Origin: Paenibacillus_E sp052115445 | GTDB lineage: Bacteria; Bacillota; Bacilli; Paenibacillales; NBRC-103111 | Length of the DNA: 64,000 nucleotides | Assembly (NCBI RefSeq): GCF_052115445.1 | Contig: NZ_JBFRGR010000010.1 | Location: forward strand, 62,001 to 126,000 | Direction: 5' to 3' | In this document: piece after piece, positions 32,795 through 40,920 of the stretch | How the letters are laid out: each line of letters opens with the position of its first letter | Numbering within the stretch: the first letter of the stretch is position 1 | Program-made: the position numbers and the translations under genes | Notes under the pieces: generated by a model | Told to the model about the DNA's origin: nothing | Database searches by the model: none | Seen by the model: only the letters and a program-made list of their open reading frames with translations

Positions 32795-34192
32795 ATGAGA
32801 ATCCTTTATTTGGATTTAGATTCTTTGCGTCCTGATCATCTCGGCTGTTATGGTTACCATCGTGCGACCTCACCGAATATTGATCGTATCGCAGCCGAGG
32901 GTGTTAGATTTAACAACTATTACTGCTCGGATGCGCCGTGTATGCCATCGAGAACAGCTTTAATGTCTGGCAAATTCGGCATCCATACAGGCGTTGTCGG
33001 ACATGGCGGGACAGCTGCGGATATGAGACGCGAAGGAATGGAGCGCGGTTTCAGCGATCGATTAGCGTCGGAGAGCCTTCCTGGCGTATTGCGCAAGATT
33101 GGCATGAAAACGGCATCGATCAGTACCTTTGCAGAAAGACATTCCGTGTGGACGTTTAATGCAGGGTTCAATGAAGTTTTCAATGTGGGGGATAAAGGGG
33201 GAGAATCGGCTGATAAAGTGCTGCCGATCGCACTCAAATGGTTAGAAGATAATGCGAAGACAGAAGATTGGTTCTTGCATCTGAATTTCTGGGACCCGCA
33301 TACGCCGTATAGAACGCCAGACCACGTAGGCAATCCTTTTGTTGACGATCCCATGCCGGCATGGATCACAGAAGAGGTGTTTCAACAGCACAAGCTCAAA
33401 AATGGGCAGCACAGTATTGAAGATATGAATAAGCTTGCCAAGTCGCATTATTACAGACATCCAAGGCATAGCCAAATGATTGAGGAGCATAATGATTTAA
33501 GGACGATTATTGACAATTATGATTGCGCAATTCGCTATATGGATGAACATATCGGGCAGGTGCTGCACATGCTTGATCAACTGGGTGTATTGGAGGATAC
33601 AGCGATTATAGTTAGTGCGGATCATGGGGAGAATATGGGGGAATTAGGCATTTACTCCGAGCACGGAACAGCGGATCAGGGGACCTGCCGAATTCCAATG
33701 ATTTTCCGCTGGCCAGGTGGCCTTAAAGGAAATGTAGACGAAGGTCTCCATTATCAACTTGATCTCGCCCCTACACTGGCAAGCTTGCTTGATACGGAGA
33801 AACCTGAGTCATGGGATGGCTTGAGCTATGCAGAAAGTATTACGGAAGGTACACAGACAGGCAGACCTTATCTGGTAGTATCCCAGTGCGCACATGTCTG
33901 CCAGCGAAGCGTCAGATTTGAGAATTGGTTATATATCCGAACGTATCACGACGGTTATCACGGATTTCCCAAAGATATGCTGTTTGACTTGGACAATGAT
34001 CCCTACGAACAGTACAATCTTGTTGAAGAAAGAAGCGATATCCATATGAAAGCTGTCTATTTGCTGAATGAATGGCACGATGACATGATGCAGTCGATGA
34101 AAGAAGACATAGATCCGTTGTGGACCGTTATGAAAGAAGGCGGACCTTACCACGCGAAGGAATATAAGCAACTGATGGATGCTGTGAAATGA
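32795..34192 (+). CDS. Cys-type sulfatase of an oligosaccharide uptake operon
   Basis: This 465-residue cytoplasmic protein of the alkaline phosphatase superfamily has metal ligands in YLDLDSLRPDHLGCYGY and SADHGENMGELG. The sulfatase signature CMPSRTALMSG contains Cys49, which in active enzymes becomes formylglycine. No signal peptide is present, so it should act on substrates imported by the linked ABC transporter, removing sulfate from a sugar. Phosphoglycerol or phosphonate hydrolases of the same fold are an alternative, but CxPSR favours a sulfatase. No formylglycine-generating maturase is in the window. A terminator follows at 34240. Confidence 0.88.
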   Translation: MRILYLDLDSLRPDHLGCYGYHRATSPNIDRIAAEGVRFNNYYCSDAPCMPSRTALMSGKFGIHTGVVGHGGTAADMRREGMERGFSDRLASESLPGVLRKIGMKTASISTFAERHSVWTFNAGFNEVFNVGDKGGESADKVLPIALKWLEDNAKTEDWFLHLNFWDPHTPYRTPDHVGNPFVDDPMPAWITEEVFQQHKLKNGQHSIEDMNKLAKSHYYRHPRHSQMIEEHNDLRTIIDNYDCAIRYMDEHIGQVLHMLDQLGVLEDTAIIVSADHGENMGELGIYSEHGTADQGTCRIPMIFRWPGGLKGNVDEGLHYQLDLAPTLASLLDTEKPESWDGLSYAESITEGTQTGRPYLVVSQCAHVCQRSVRFENWLYIRTYHDGYHGFPKDMLFDLDNDPYEQYNLVEERSDIHMKAVYLLNEWHDDMMQSMKEDIDPLWTVMKEGGPYHAKEYKQLMDAVK

Positions 34193-34239
34193 TTGTTGTT
34201 GTAGTTTAGTAGTCTAACGACAAGAAAGTACCTACAACG

Positions 34240-34269
34240 AAACCTTGTAAAATCAAGGTTTTTTTTCTT
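34240..34269 (+). terminator. Terminator of the sulfatase operon
   Basis: AACCTTG / CAAGGTT with loop TAAAAT, followed by a run of T. Confidence 0.85.
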
Positions 34270-34286
34270 TTGTAGGGATTGCAGAT

Positions 34287-34523
34287 ATGTTTTTAGCCTA
34301 CCATAACATGTCTTACTTAATGGCAGCTGAGAAAAGTGGCGGCTTGTGGACTATTTATACTCGATATTTTGATTTATATAATTTCGAACCGTGGGCTTAT
34401 ACGAGTGGAGGAGTTTCAACTCTTCCAAGCAATTTCGTTAGTTTAGTAGTTAATTATGCCGTTAGTGCGCAAAATGTAGGAGCAATTGTTCCTTATAACG
34501 TAGCTGTTTATACCAGAAACTAA
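34287..34523 (+). CDS. Hypothetical 78-residue protein, possibly a gene remnant
   Basis: A short frame with no recognisable domain, rich in Tyr, Ala, Ser and Val (SLVVNYAVSAQNVGAIVPYN). There is no convincing Shine-Dalgarno sequence before its ATG, which sits 17 bases after a terminator. It reads like the C-terminal end of a beta-rich secreted protein left after a deletion, but I do not recognise the family. It could also be a chance frame in AT-rich DNA. Confidence 0.3.
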   Translation: MFLAYHNMSYLMAAEKSGGLWTIYTRYFDLYNFEPWAYTSGGVSTLPSNFVSLVVNYAVSAQNVGAIVPYNVAVYTRN

Positions 34524-34628
34524 CTCTGCTGAATGCGGTAAATAAAGAGTTATACACAATAAAAATGAGTTGCATTCATCAATTTATCATGAAAGAATGT
34601 GTGTATTTTCTATGAGTAAAGCCTAAAT

Positions 34629-34672
34629 CATTGCACTCGATGAATCTAATCAGAGGGTCTTCGAGTGCAATG
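34629..34672. repeat. Perfect 12-bp inverted repeat
   Basis: CATTGCACTCGA and TCGAGTGCAATG are separated by 20 bases. There is no T run, so this is not an ordinary terminator. It lies 26 bp before the family D motifs in a 617-bp gap without genes. Confidence 0.75.
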
Positions 34673-34697
34673 AAAAGGTGTATTGTTAATGTTTGAT

Positions 34698-34905
34698 GAA
34701 AATAAAGTATTAGACTGGAATCGTTGAACTGGCGCGGTTTCTGAGTTATAAAATGGTCAGCTTATGAAAATAAGTATTAGACTAAGTAATGTCCGCTGTG
34801 GCGACAACGGGACCTAATGGAACAGAAACCCGCATTCTATAAGGCTTCGCAGTCTATAACTATTATTGAGTCTAACACTTTATTTTCAGTCTAATACTTT
34901 ATTAT
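34698..34905. repeat. Family D quartet of inverted motifs
   Basis: GAAAATAAGTATTAGACT-like motifs lie at 34698 and 34766 in forward orientation. Inverted copies (AGTCTAACACTTTATTTTC and AGTCTAATACTTTATTAT) lie at 34869-34887 and 34888-34905. The two forward copies are 68 bp apart and the two inverted copies are adjacent, so spacing differs from families A to C although the two-plus-two layout is the same. Confidence 0.75.
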
Positions 34906-35140
34906 TTGCGGACAGTTAAGTCGTTGAATGTTGCATGACAACAGACCATTTTTTCTATAGTTTTGCTCTTAGATTTCATTCGTTTTTCTTCGAACTGGTC
35001 CAAATAATCATAACTCAAGTTTTACTTCTGCTTTTGTTATGATATTATTTTTATGACTACATTGGGTTTTGTACGACCCTTATAATATATTTAGGTGGTA
35101 TAACAGTCCTGTAGTTAGAATATTTATTTGTTGGGGTGAT

Positions 35141-35605
35141 ATGAATTTGACAAATAATGAGCTCAACAAAATTGGTAAAATAGTCGGATTCTTAATTTTA
35201 GGTTTTACCATATTAATTGTAATTCTCTTTTTGATATTCTACAAAGGAATTCTCGATCTCGATAAAAAAATGAGAGGTTATATTACTTTGCCAAACAAAT
35301 TTAATGTCTTTCAGGTCAGTTTAGAAGGACCTTATGAAATTGCTGAATGGAATAATGATGATAAACAAGTAGTAAAACCAAACATTTTAGAGATTGCTTG
35401 GGATGAACGGTATGTAATATTTAAACGTGTAGATGGAAAGGGGGAAGAAATTGGTGTTCTAGATACTACAACAAAAAAAGTTAAAAGCCTTTCTTACAGT
35501 TCTGATAATTTACAAAATTTGAAGTCAGAGTTTAGTATAGCTCAAGATATTACTTTAAAAAGTATAACTAGTTTGTGGTATGATGAAAACTCCAAAAGAA
35601 GATAG
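35141..35605 (+). CDS. Hypothetical membrane-anchored protein
   Basis: A 154-residue protein starting at ATG 35141, six bases after GGGGTGAT. It has one strong N-terminal transmembrane helix (IVGFLILGFTILIVILFLIFY) and an extracellular domain of about 115 residues with beta-strand character. I do not recognise the family. The DNA is much more AT-rich than the surrounding operons and has no linked genes on its strand, which fits recent acquisition. An upstream in-frame ATG at 35069 would add 24 residues but has no ribosome site. Confidence 0.65.
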   Translation: MNLTNNELNKIGKIVGFLILGFTILIVILFLIFYKGILDLDKKMRGYITLPNKFNVFQVSLEGPYEIAEWNNDDKQVVKPNILEIAWDERYVIFKRVDGKGEEIGVLDTTTKKVKSLSYSSDNLQNLKSEFSIAQDITLKSITSLWYDENSKRR

Positions 35606-35801
35606 AAAATAGCTTTATTGCTCAAATATTTTAATAACAAGTAGCTATGTAGCGATACTATCTTCCGTAGCAAGCGATACAGAACAACAAACAGCTGCCC
35701 ACGCATGAGGTTACTGCTGCTGCGTTGCAGAAATTATTGTATCTTAACCATACCCAAGTGTTCTTTAAACCGCCGCTCACATTGCTCGCAGCCATGCTTC
35801 C

Positions 35802-35843
35802 CTAAAAAAACTTAAAGAGGAGCCGCATCTCCAGCAGCTCCTC
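35802..35843 (-). terminator. Terminator of the hypothetical gene at 35849
   Basis: Read on the minus strand, GAGGAGC and GCTCCTC enclose a 13-base loop and are followed by TTTAAGTTTTTTT. Confidence 0.8.
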
Positions 35844-35848
35844 ATTCC

Positions 35849-36310
35849 TTATTGTGCGATTGTATTTTTCTTTACCTTATTGAGTAAATCCTGGACATCA
35901 CCAATCATTTGGAGAGATGCTGTAGGCCAAACGAGAAGTGAGAGCTTATACAGCATGTGCAGGGATTTTAAGAGATATAGCTTTTTATTGTACCAAGGGA
36001 AGTCGGTTGATAAGTGTGCAGGCCCCGTGTAGTCCCCTTCAATTGAAACAGCATTATCATGAGGTCTTATATAGATATTACGATGTTGAATTGCACTCAT
36101 AGGTATAATGATTTTATAAGTAAGTTGAGTTGATTCCGTGCAGTGGGAATTCCAAAACGAATTGAAATCTGGCTCATCCGAGTTGTTCTCATGTGAGAGA
36201 TGAAAGCACACAAATTTTCCCTCTCTGTCTTTAGGGTACATAGAGTAATTTGATCTTCTGCTACCATTTGCAAACAGCTGAATTGTACCTGTGTTTTTGT
36301 ATTGGTTCAC
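35849..36310 (-). CDS. Hypothetical protein, possibly 5'-truncated
   Basis: A 153-residue frame from GTG 36310 without a ribosome site. The frame stays open upstream for ten more codons (reading HYTDYLSENDV) to a TAG near 36343, and that extra part looks like continuous protein, so the original start is probably lost. The rest is hydrophilic with a C-terminal helical stretch (LYLLKSLHMLYKLSLLVW). I recognise no family. A strong terminator downstream on the same strand shows it was once a real transcription unit. Confidence 0.5.
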   Translation of the reverse strand: MNQYKNTGTIQLFANGSRRSNYSMYPKDREGKFVCFHLSHENNSDEPDFNSFWNSHCTESTQLTYKIIIPMSAIQHRNIYIRPHDNAVSIEGDYTGPAHLSTDFPWYNKKLYLLKSLHMLYKLSLLVWPTASLQMIGDVQDLLNKVKKNTIAQ

Positions 36311-36520
36311 ATCATTTTCGGATAAGTAGTCCGTGTAATGAATCTAATTTCGGTTCGCGAAGCGTTGGTATTCCTCGGAACTTATTCGCCGGTTGTAGTA
36401 ACCGTCGTGTCGCATTACATAGAGTGCTCACCATAACTAATGCGTGTAATAGGGAAGAGCTACATAGAAACCCTGCAGAGGCAACCCTTGGCTATTCTTT
36501 TTAATAATGGCTGCACATAC

Positions 36521-36650
36521 TGTAGGTGATTTTCTTGTCGTGATTTTTGTTATTGCACATATTGTAGGGATTTTCTTGAGGTGAAATTCTGTTGTTTTGA
36601 TGTTTGTAGGGATTTTCTTGTCGCTAATGAGGGTAATTTCTTGTCGTTAG
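36521..36650. repeat. Direct repeats of GTAGGGATTTTCTTG
   Basis: TGTAGGTGATTTTCTTGTCG near 36521, TGTAGGGATTTTCTTGAGG near 36563, TGTAGGGATTTTCTTGTCG near 36605 and a shorter GGGTAATTTCTTGTCG near 36631. The first three are 42 bp apart. They are direct, not inverted. They lie in the 441-bp gap before the tetR gene; I see no gene in that gap. Confidence 0.75.
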
Positions 36651-36704
36651 ACTTTAGTAGTAGTGATCCCAACCACTTGCTTTTACAAAAAAAGTGGTCT
36701 ATAA

Positions 36705-36728
36705 TTCATTACACGATCGTTGAATGAA
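36705..36728. promoter_or_regulatory. Candidate TetR operator upstream of tetR
   Basis: A 24-bp dyad opening TTCATT and closing AATGAA, with core ACACGATCGTTG. It matches a second 24-bp site at 37391-37414 upstream of the next gene. The pair points to autoregulation and control of the membrane protein by the same TetR. Confidence 0.7.
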
Positions 36729-36751
36729 ACAATGAGAGCGAGATTATATGT

Positions 36752-37375
36752 ATGAAAAGAGTGCCCAAAACAAGCCGCGATCTTCAGGCTGCCGAACGTA
36801 GAGAGCAAATCTTACTGGGTGCTAAGCAACTGTTTGCCGAGCATGGCTATCACGGGACGTCGATTCGCGCAATGAATAAGCATATCGGGATCACAGATGG
36901 CTTGTTGTATCACTATTTTCCAGGGGGAAAGCAGGAGATATTGGAGACCATTTTCCATGAGGCTCAGCGAGATCGCATGGAGCTTATGGACCAGTTAATT
37001 AAAGGGATCCATCCAGGCCAGCCGTTGGAAGAAGCGTTATATCTGTTTATCTCAAGATTGGTGAGCACCCTTGTTGGGGATCCGGATTTTATAAAAATTA
37101 TGCTGCGTGATTCAGATAATATCTTATCTGAGGATAAGAATTTTATGACCCAGCTAATCATGCAGCGCCACCAGGCGTTAACGGAAGCTCTGACGAAAAG
37201 AGCTGAGGCTGGGGAAATCCGAGAGATGGACTTCCGTTTAGCTGCCAAACAAGTTATTTCCGTTGGTATGATGGCCGTTCTCGGACAATTCACAGCAGTG
37301 AATATGATAGAAACCGATGTCGATAGTTATTTGAAAAATATGGTCGCTTTCACCGTATCACTTTGGAGAAAGTGA
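36752..37375 (+). CDS. TetR/AcrR-family transcriptional regulator
   Basis: This 207-residue protein has a classical N-terminal TetR helix-turn-helix (REQILLGAKQLFAEHGYHGTSIRAMNKHIGITDGLLYHYF) and an all-helical ligand-binding C-terminal domain. It sits between two matching 24-bp dyads, one before its own ATG and one before the following gene, so it very likely represses both and is released by a compound the membrane protein exports. The ribosome site is weak (GAGCGAG). Confidence 0.92.
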   Translation: MKRVPKTSRDLQAAERREQILLGAKQLFAEHGYHGTSIRAMNKHIGITDGLLYHYFPGGKQEILETIFHEAQRDRMELMDQLIKGIHPGQPLEEALYLFISRLVSTLVGDPDFIKIMLRDSDNILSEDKNFMTQLIMQRHQALTEALTKRAEAGEIREMDFRLAAKQVISVGMMAVLGQFTAVNMIETDVDSYLKNMVAFTVSLWRK

Positions 37376-37390
37376 TTCTTTTTTAGTAAT

Positions 37391-37414
37391 TTCGTTCACA
37401 CAACGTTGAATGAA
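37391..37414. promoter_or_regulatory. Candidate TetR operator upstream of the membrane protein gene
   Basis: A 24-bp dyad, TTCGTTCA at the left and TGAATGAA at the right, sharing CGTTGAATGAA and ACA with the site at 36705. It lies between the tetR stop and the start codon at 37449. Confidence 0.7.
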
Positions 37415-37448
37415 ATATATGAAATTATAAATCAAAGGAGGCTTTACA

Positions 37449-38654
37449 ATGAATCATTTTTTTAAACAGAAACATCCGTATCTAGCTATTATTGTCGTTT
37501 TCCTTGTTATTCTTTTACTAGGGGTTGCTCAACTCGGCTCGACGGTGAATCCTGTTCCAAAGAATCTGCCCGTGCTGTTAGTTCAGTTGGATACGGGTGA
37601 GAAGCTTCCAACCGGGCAAGAAATGAATTTCGGCAAGCTGATTCAGGAGAAGATAACCGCCTCCCCAGCACAAGCTGACACCGTATCTCCACTCAAATGG
37701 GCGACTTTAGCCAGTGAACAAGAAGCGATCGATGCGATGGATCGAGAGCAAGCCTACTCGGCGATCATCATTCCGGCAGACTTCAGCCATAAGTTAGCGA
37801 GCTTATTATCCCCTCAGCCACAAGCTTCATCCGTAACCGTATACGTGAACCAAGGGATGAATAATACCGCAGCTACGATGGCGAACGGTGTTCTGACCCA
37901 GATCCTTAACGGTGTTAACGGTCAAGTTAGAGAGCAGCTGCTAGCACAAGCTAGTCAAAAAGGCGGCACCCTCACAGTAGACCAAACTAAAGCATTTGCA
38001 TCACCGATTGTTGTCACGAGCAAGAACATAAATGCTGTTGGCACGAACAGTGCGAATGGGAATGCACCTGTTGTATTGACCCAACTTGCTTGGTTTGGAG
38101 CCATGGTGACAACGCTGTTACTCTTCATGGCCGCTGGCAAAGCAACACAAACGGGCTCGCGCGCGCATCGCTTTGGTATTCAAGCGTCCCAATTGCTTAG
38201 TGGTGTCGTCATCACCGCGGCTTCTGCTGCCAGTATTCTACTTGTAGCAGGTAAATGGTTGGGCTTAACCATCCCAAGTTATTGGGAGATGGGGTTATTC
38301 CTTACTTTTGTCGGTTTTGCCTTCTTCCTATTGCAAACGGCCGTTGTCAGCTGGTTAGGTTTAAAAGGAGTGCCACTGTTCGTGCTGGTTTTCTTCTTCG
38401 GTGCACCAGTGCTTTCCCTGCCAGTCGAATTATTACCAACATTTAGCCAAGACTGGCTGTACTCATGGTTGCCGCTTCGTTTCTCGGCGGAAGGACTTCG
38501 TGATTTGTTCTACTTCCGTCAGAACTTGAATTTGAGCAGTCCGATGTGGACGTTAGGCATCATTGGTGCCGTGGCTATCGTGGTTATTTTCTTATCCCTG
38601 TTGAAAAAGCACGAGCAACCTGCAGCTAAGGTAGAGGCTTCTCGTTCTATGTAA
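37449..38654 (+). CDS. DUF3533/YhgE-like membrane protein (ABC-2-type exporter fold)
   Basis: This 401-residue protein has one N-terminal transmembrane helix (YLAIIVVFLVILLLGVA) and an extracellular domain of about 170 residues (NLPVLLVQLDTGEKLPTGQE, AIIIPADFSHKLASLL). About five C-terminal helices follow. This matches the YhgE/Pip and SNG1-like (DUF3533) group related to ABC-2 permeases, several of which act in drug resistance or as phage receptors. AAAGGAGGCTTTACA precedes the ATG. It is regulated with the adjacent tetR through shared operators. The transported compound, if any, is unknown. Confidence 0.85.
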   Translation: MNHFFKQKHPYLAIIVVFLVILLLGVAQLGSTVNPVPKNLPVLLVQLDTGEKLPTGQEMNFGKLIQEKITASPAQADTVSPLKWATLASEQEAIDAMDREQAYSAIIIPADFSHKLASLLSPQPQASSVTVYVNQGMNNTAATMANGVLTQILNGVNGQVREQLLAQASQKGGTLTVDQTKAFASPIVVTSKNINAVGTNSANGNAPVVLTQLAWFGAMVTTLLLFMAAGKATQTGSRAHRFGIQASQLLSGVVITAASAASILLVAGKWLGLTIPSYWEMGLFLTFVGFAFFLLQTAVVSWLGLKGVPLFVLVFFFGAPVLSLPVELLPTFSQDWLYSWLPLRFSAEGLRDLFYFRQNLNLSSPMWTLGIIGAVAIVVIFLSLLKKHEQPAAKVEASRSM

Positions 38655-38769
38655 CTCGGTCTTTCTGTTGTAGATACAACAGAAATGTGATTCAGGCGAA
38701 GGAGGGTCACCCTCCCCACTATAGTCCCTTCTAGTTAGTAGGTCATTTATGGGGTTAACTAACCAGAGA

Positions 38770-38947
38770 GGGATCGAGGATACGCTATTTCACGATTTAT
38801 GAGCTGTTTGGCTTCGAAGGGGAACGAGGGTGCGCTATCCTGCTACTTTGGGAGGAAATACAGGTAGTAAAGGCAAAATAGTGTACTGACGTTCCCCTTC
38901 ACGCGATAAGCACCTCGTTATTGACCAATTAGCGCACTCACGTTCCC
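38770..38947. repeat. Family B quartet element, copy B2 (178 bp)
   Basis: Forward motifs lie at 38770 (GGGATCGAGGATACGCTATTT) and 38820 (GGGAACGAGGGTGCGCTAT). Inverted copies run AATAGTGTACTGACGTTCCC at 38877 and ATTAGCGCACTCACGTTCCC at 38928. Spacing is 50-44-51, as in B1, and the total length is the same. The element lies between convergent genes ending at 38654 (+) and 39028 (-). Confidence 0.88.
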
Positions 38948-38980
38948 TTTTCCTGTGGCCAATATGAGGCCGATGACAAT

Positions 38981-39017
38981 AAGCCTCCAACCTGACAATC
39001 AGGTTGGAGGCTTTTCA
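38981..39017. terminator. Bidirectional terminator after bceS
   Basis: AAGCCTCCAACCTGA / TCAGGTTGGAGGCTT with loop CAA. TTTT follows on the plus strand and a shorter TTATTG on the minus strand. It ends the bceRS transcript coming from the right. Confidence 0.88.
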
Positions 39018-39027
39018 GTTTATAACA

Positions 39028-40062
39028 TCAACGCAAATCATTATAATGCTGCATCTTCAAGAAGTGAATGGTGACCGTAGTCCCCACGCCAACCGCTCCC
39101 GTAATCGACAGATCATGTCCCAGTTTCAGCGCCATTTGTTTGGCTAAGTAGAGTCCCATCCCGGTAGAGCGGCTGTGTGTTCGGCCATTATTCCCGGTGA
39201 AACCTTTATCGAACACGCGCCCTAGATCGGCGGCATCGATCCCTATCCCTGTATCTTGGATGATGAGTCGTTTCTCGGAGTCGGTTTCCTCGGAACGGAA
39301 GGTGATACTGCCACCATTGTCGGTGTAAGTCAAAGCATTCGCAATGATCTGGTTTACGATGTAGCCCAGCCATTTGCTGTCACTGTTCACGCTCAGGGCC
39401 AGCGACTCCATATCCGGACGTATCCGTTTGGTGATGAACAGTTTGGCTACTTTCTTGATGCTCTCCTTCACTAGGGGCGTTAACGACAACTCCGAGATGA
39501 AATAATCTCTGGAGAAGGAGTCGATTCGCGAGTAATAGAGCGCTTGCTCGACATAACTATCGATCTTGCTAAGCTCGTCCTCGAGCTTGTCTACGAGGTA
39601 TTCCGCGGTTTTGCCGGCGCGGTTCTCCATAATGAGACGGCTGGCTGCAATGGGCAGCTTCACTTCATGGATCCAGGAGAGGATGAACTCCTGGTGATTG
39701 CGGATTTCCGCTTGCAGGAGATGCGTTTCGTTGGCTTGATCCTTAGACAGCTGCGTTAACAGCTGTAGATAAAGCTCTTGCTCGTTGGTTTGAGGTTCGG
39801 GCATCGCCGCGATGGCCCAATCTTGATGTTGGTTTTTGCCAAGAAATGCATTGAGCTCCTTGTAGAAGGACTTTCGATAGAAGTAGCCAAAGGTTATATA
39901 CAAGGCAGCGAATAGAAAACAGCCCGCATTCGTATAGGTGATATTATTAAGGGCGGCCTGCCCTTTTACACTGACAAGCATGATCATTGAAATGAACAGC
40001 ATCGTCACCGCATACATTCCTATGAAATATCGTTTATCCTTCAAATAGGAGAGAAAGCTCAT
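39028..40062 (-). CDS. bceS: BceS-like intramembrane-sensing histidine kinase
   Basis: This 344-residue kinase has only two N-terminal helices and almost no extracellular loop, then HisKA with FILSWIHEVKLPIAASRL (phospho-acceptor His) and HATPase boxes NQIIANALTYT, DTGIGI and TGMGLYLAKQMA. This minimal sensor is the hallmark of BceS-like kinases, which read transport flux through a BceAB permease rather than bind peptide themselves. Its ATG overlaps the bceR stop. The matching ABC transporter is divergently encoded at 40921. Expected role: detection of peptide antibiotics such as bacitracin or lantibiotics; which one cannot be read. Confidence 0.9.
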   Translation of the reverse strand: MSFLSYLKDKRYFIGMYAVTMLFISMIMLVSVKGQAALNNITYTNAGCFLFAALYITFGYFYRKSFYKELNAFLGKNQHQDWAIAAMPEPQTNEQELYLQLLTQLSKDQANETHLLQAEIRNHQEFILSWIHEVKLPIAASRLIMENRAGKTAEYLVDKLEDELSKIDSYVEQALYYSRIDSFSRDYFISELSLTPLVKESIKKVAKLFITKRIRPDMESLALSVNSDSKWLGYIVNQIIANALTYTDNGGSITFRSEETDSEKRLIIQDTGIGIDAADLGRVFDKGFTGNNGRTHSRSTGMGLYLAKQMALKLGHDLSITGAVGVGTTVTIHFLKMQHYNDLR

Positions 40063-40730
40063 GGGATCATATACCCTTGCCCTTTCTTGGTGGTGATGAA
40101 ATCATCGCGTCCAAGTTCAGCAAGCTTTTTGCGCAGGCGGGTAATATTAACGGTTAACGTATTATCGTCAACGAAACTTTCATCCTCCCAGAGGCCTCGC
40201 ATCATCTGCTCTCGGCTGACGATAGCGCCTTGATGCTGCATGAGAATGGTGAGAATTTTGAATTCATTCCGGGTAAGCTCTGTTTTCTGATCCCCACAAG
40301 TGATGTCACCATCTTTCAAATTCAGGACGACGCCATTATGGGTCATTACGTTAGCCGATGTCTCCATGTAGGAGTAGGTTCTGCGCAGCAGGGCATTGAT
40401 TTTGGCCACGAGGACGTCGGTGTAGAAAGGCTTCTGGATAAAATCATCGCCACCCATATTCATCGACATGACCATATCCATTGGTGTATTACGAGACGAG
40501 AGGAAGAGAATGGGGACATTCGAAACTTCCCTGATTTGGCGGCACCAATAGAATCCGTCGTATGCCGGTAAATTAATGTCCATCAGCACGAGATGGGGAT
40601 TTTCGTTCACATACACGGTGAGCACCGCGTCGAATTGTTCGATAATAATCGTTTCAAAGCCCCAGCGGCCAAGGGCTTCAGCCACCGTATCGCGTATCGT
40701 TTTATCATCTTCCACGATCATAATTTTCAC
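40059..40730 (-). CDS. bceR: BceR-like response regulator
   Basis: An OmpR-type regulator of 223 residues. The receiver has MIVEDDKTI, phospho-acceptor Asp in LVLMDINLPAYDG and Lys in FIQKPFYTD. The winged-helix domain has NEFKILTILMQHQGAIVSREQ and DNTLTVNITRLRKKL. I used GTG 40730 as start. AGGAGG lies 12 bases before it and 6 bases before an in-frame CTG at 40736, so the exact start is open. The bceS gene overlaps its end. The probable target is the bceA promoter, where three TTGTAAG-like repeats lie between the divergent genes. Confidence 0.9.
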   Translation of the reverse strand: MKIMIVEDDKTIRDTVAEALGRWGFETIIIEQFDAVLTVYVNENPHLVLMDINLPAYDGFYWCRQIREVSNVPILFLSSRNTPMDMVMSMNMGGDDFIQKPFYTDVLVAKINALLRRTYSYMETSANVMTHNGVVLNLKDGDITCGDQKTELTRNEFKILTILMQHQGAIVSREQMMRGLWEDESFVDDNTLTVNITRLRKKLAELGRDDFITTKKGQGYMIP

Positions 40731-40809
40731 AGACAGTCGATGCCTCCTCAAGGGACGAATGAGCCGATTATACCACTTCATCAGAAATGGTAGCATAATC
40801 ATGACAAAA

Positions 40810-40857
40810 TTGTAAGGTAAGGCTGAGGAGTTGTAAGTTACTTCGATGGTTGCAAGG
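40810..40857 (+). promoter_or_regulatory. Candidate BceR binding region (three direct repeats)
   Basis: TTGTAAG at about 40810, TTGTAAG at 40831 and TTGCAAG at 40850, spaced 21 and 19 bp, about two helical turns each. They lie in the 190-bp divergent region between bceR and bceA. OmpR-type regulators commonly bind direct repeats, but the spacing here is longer than the usual 10-11 bp. Confidence 0.45.
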
Positions 40858-40920
40858 TCCCGGAGATAGTAGGATAGAGGTATCAGGAATCAAACCATGC
40901 TAATTGGAGGAATGACCGAT

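Noticed and set aside
36250..36504. Plus-strand 84-codon frame before tetR
   Set aside because: No ribosome site, composition rich in Cys, Arg and His, and partly antisense to the gene at 35849.
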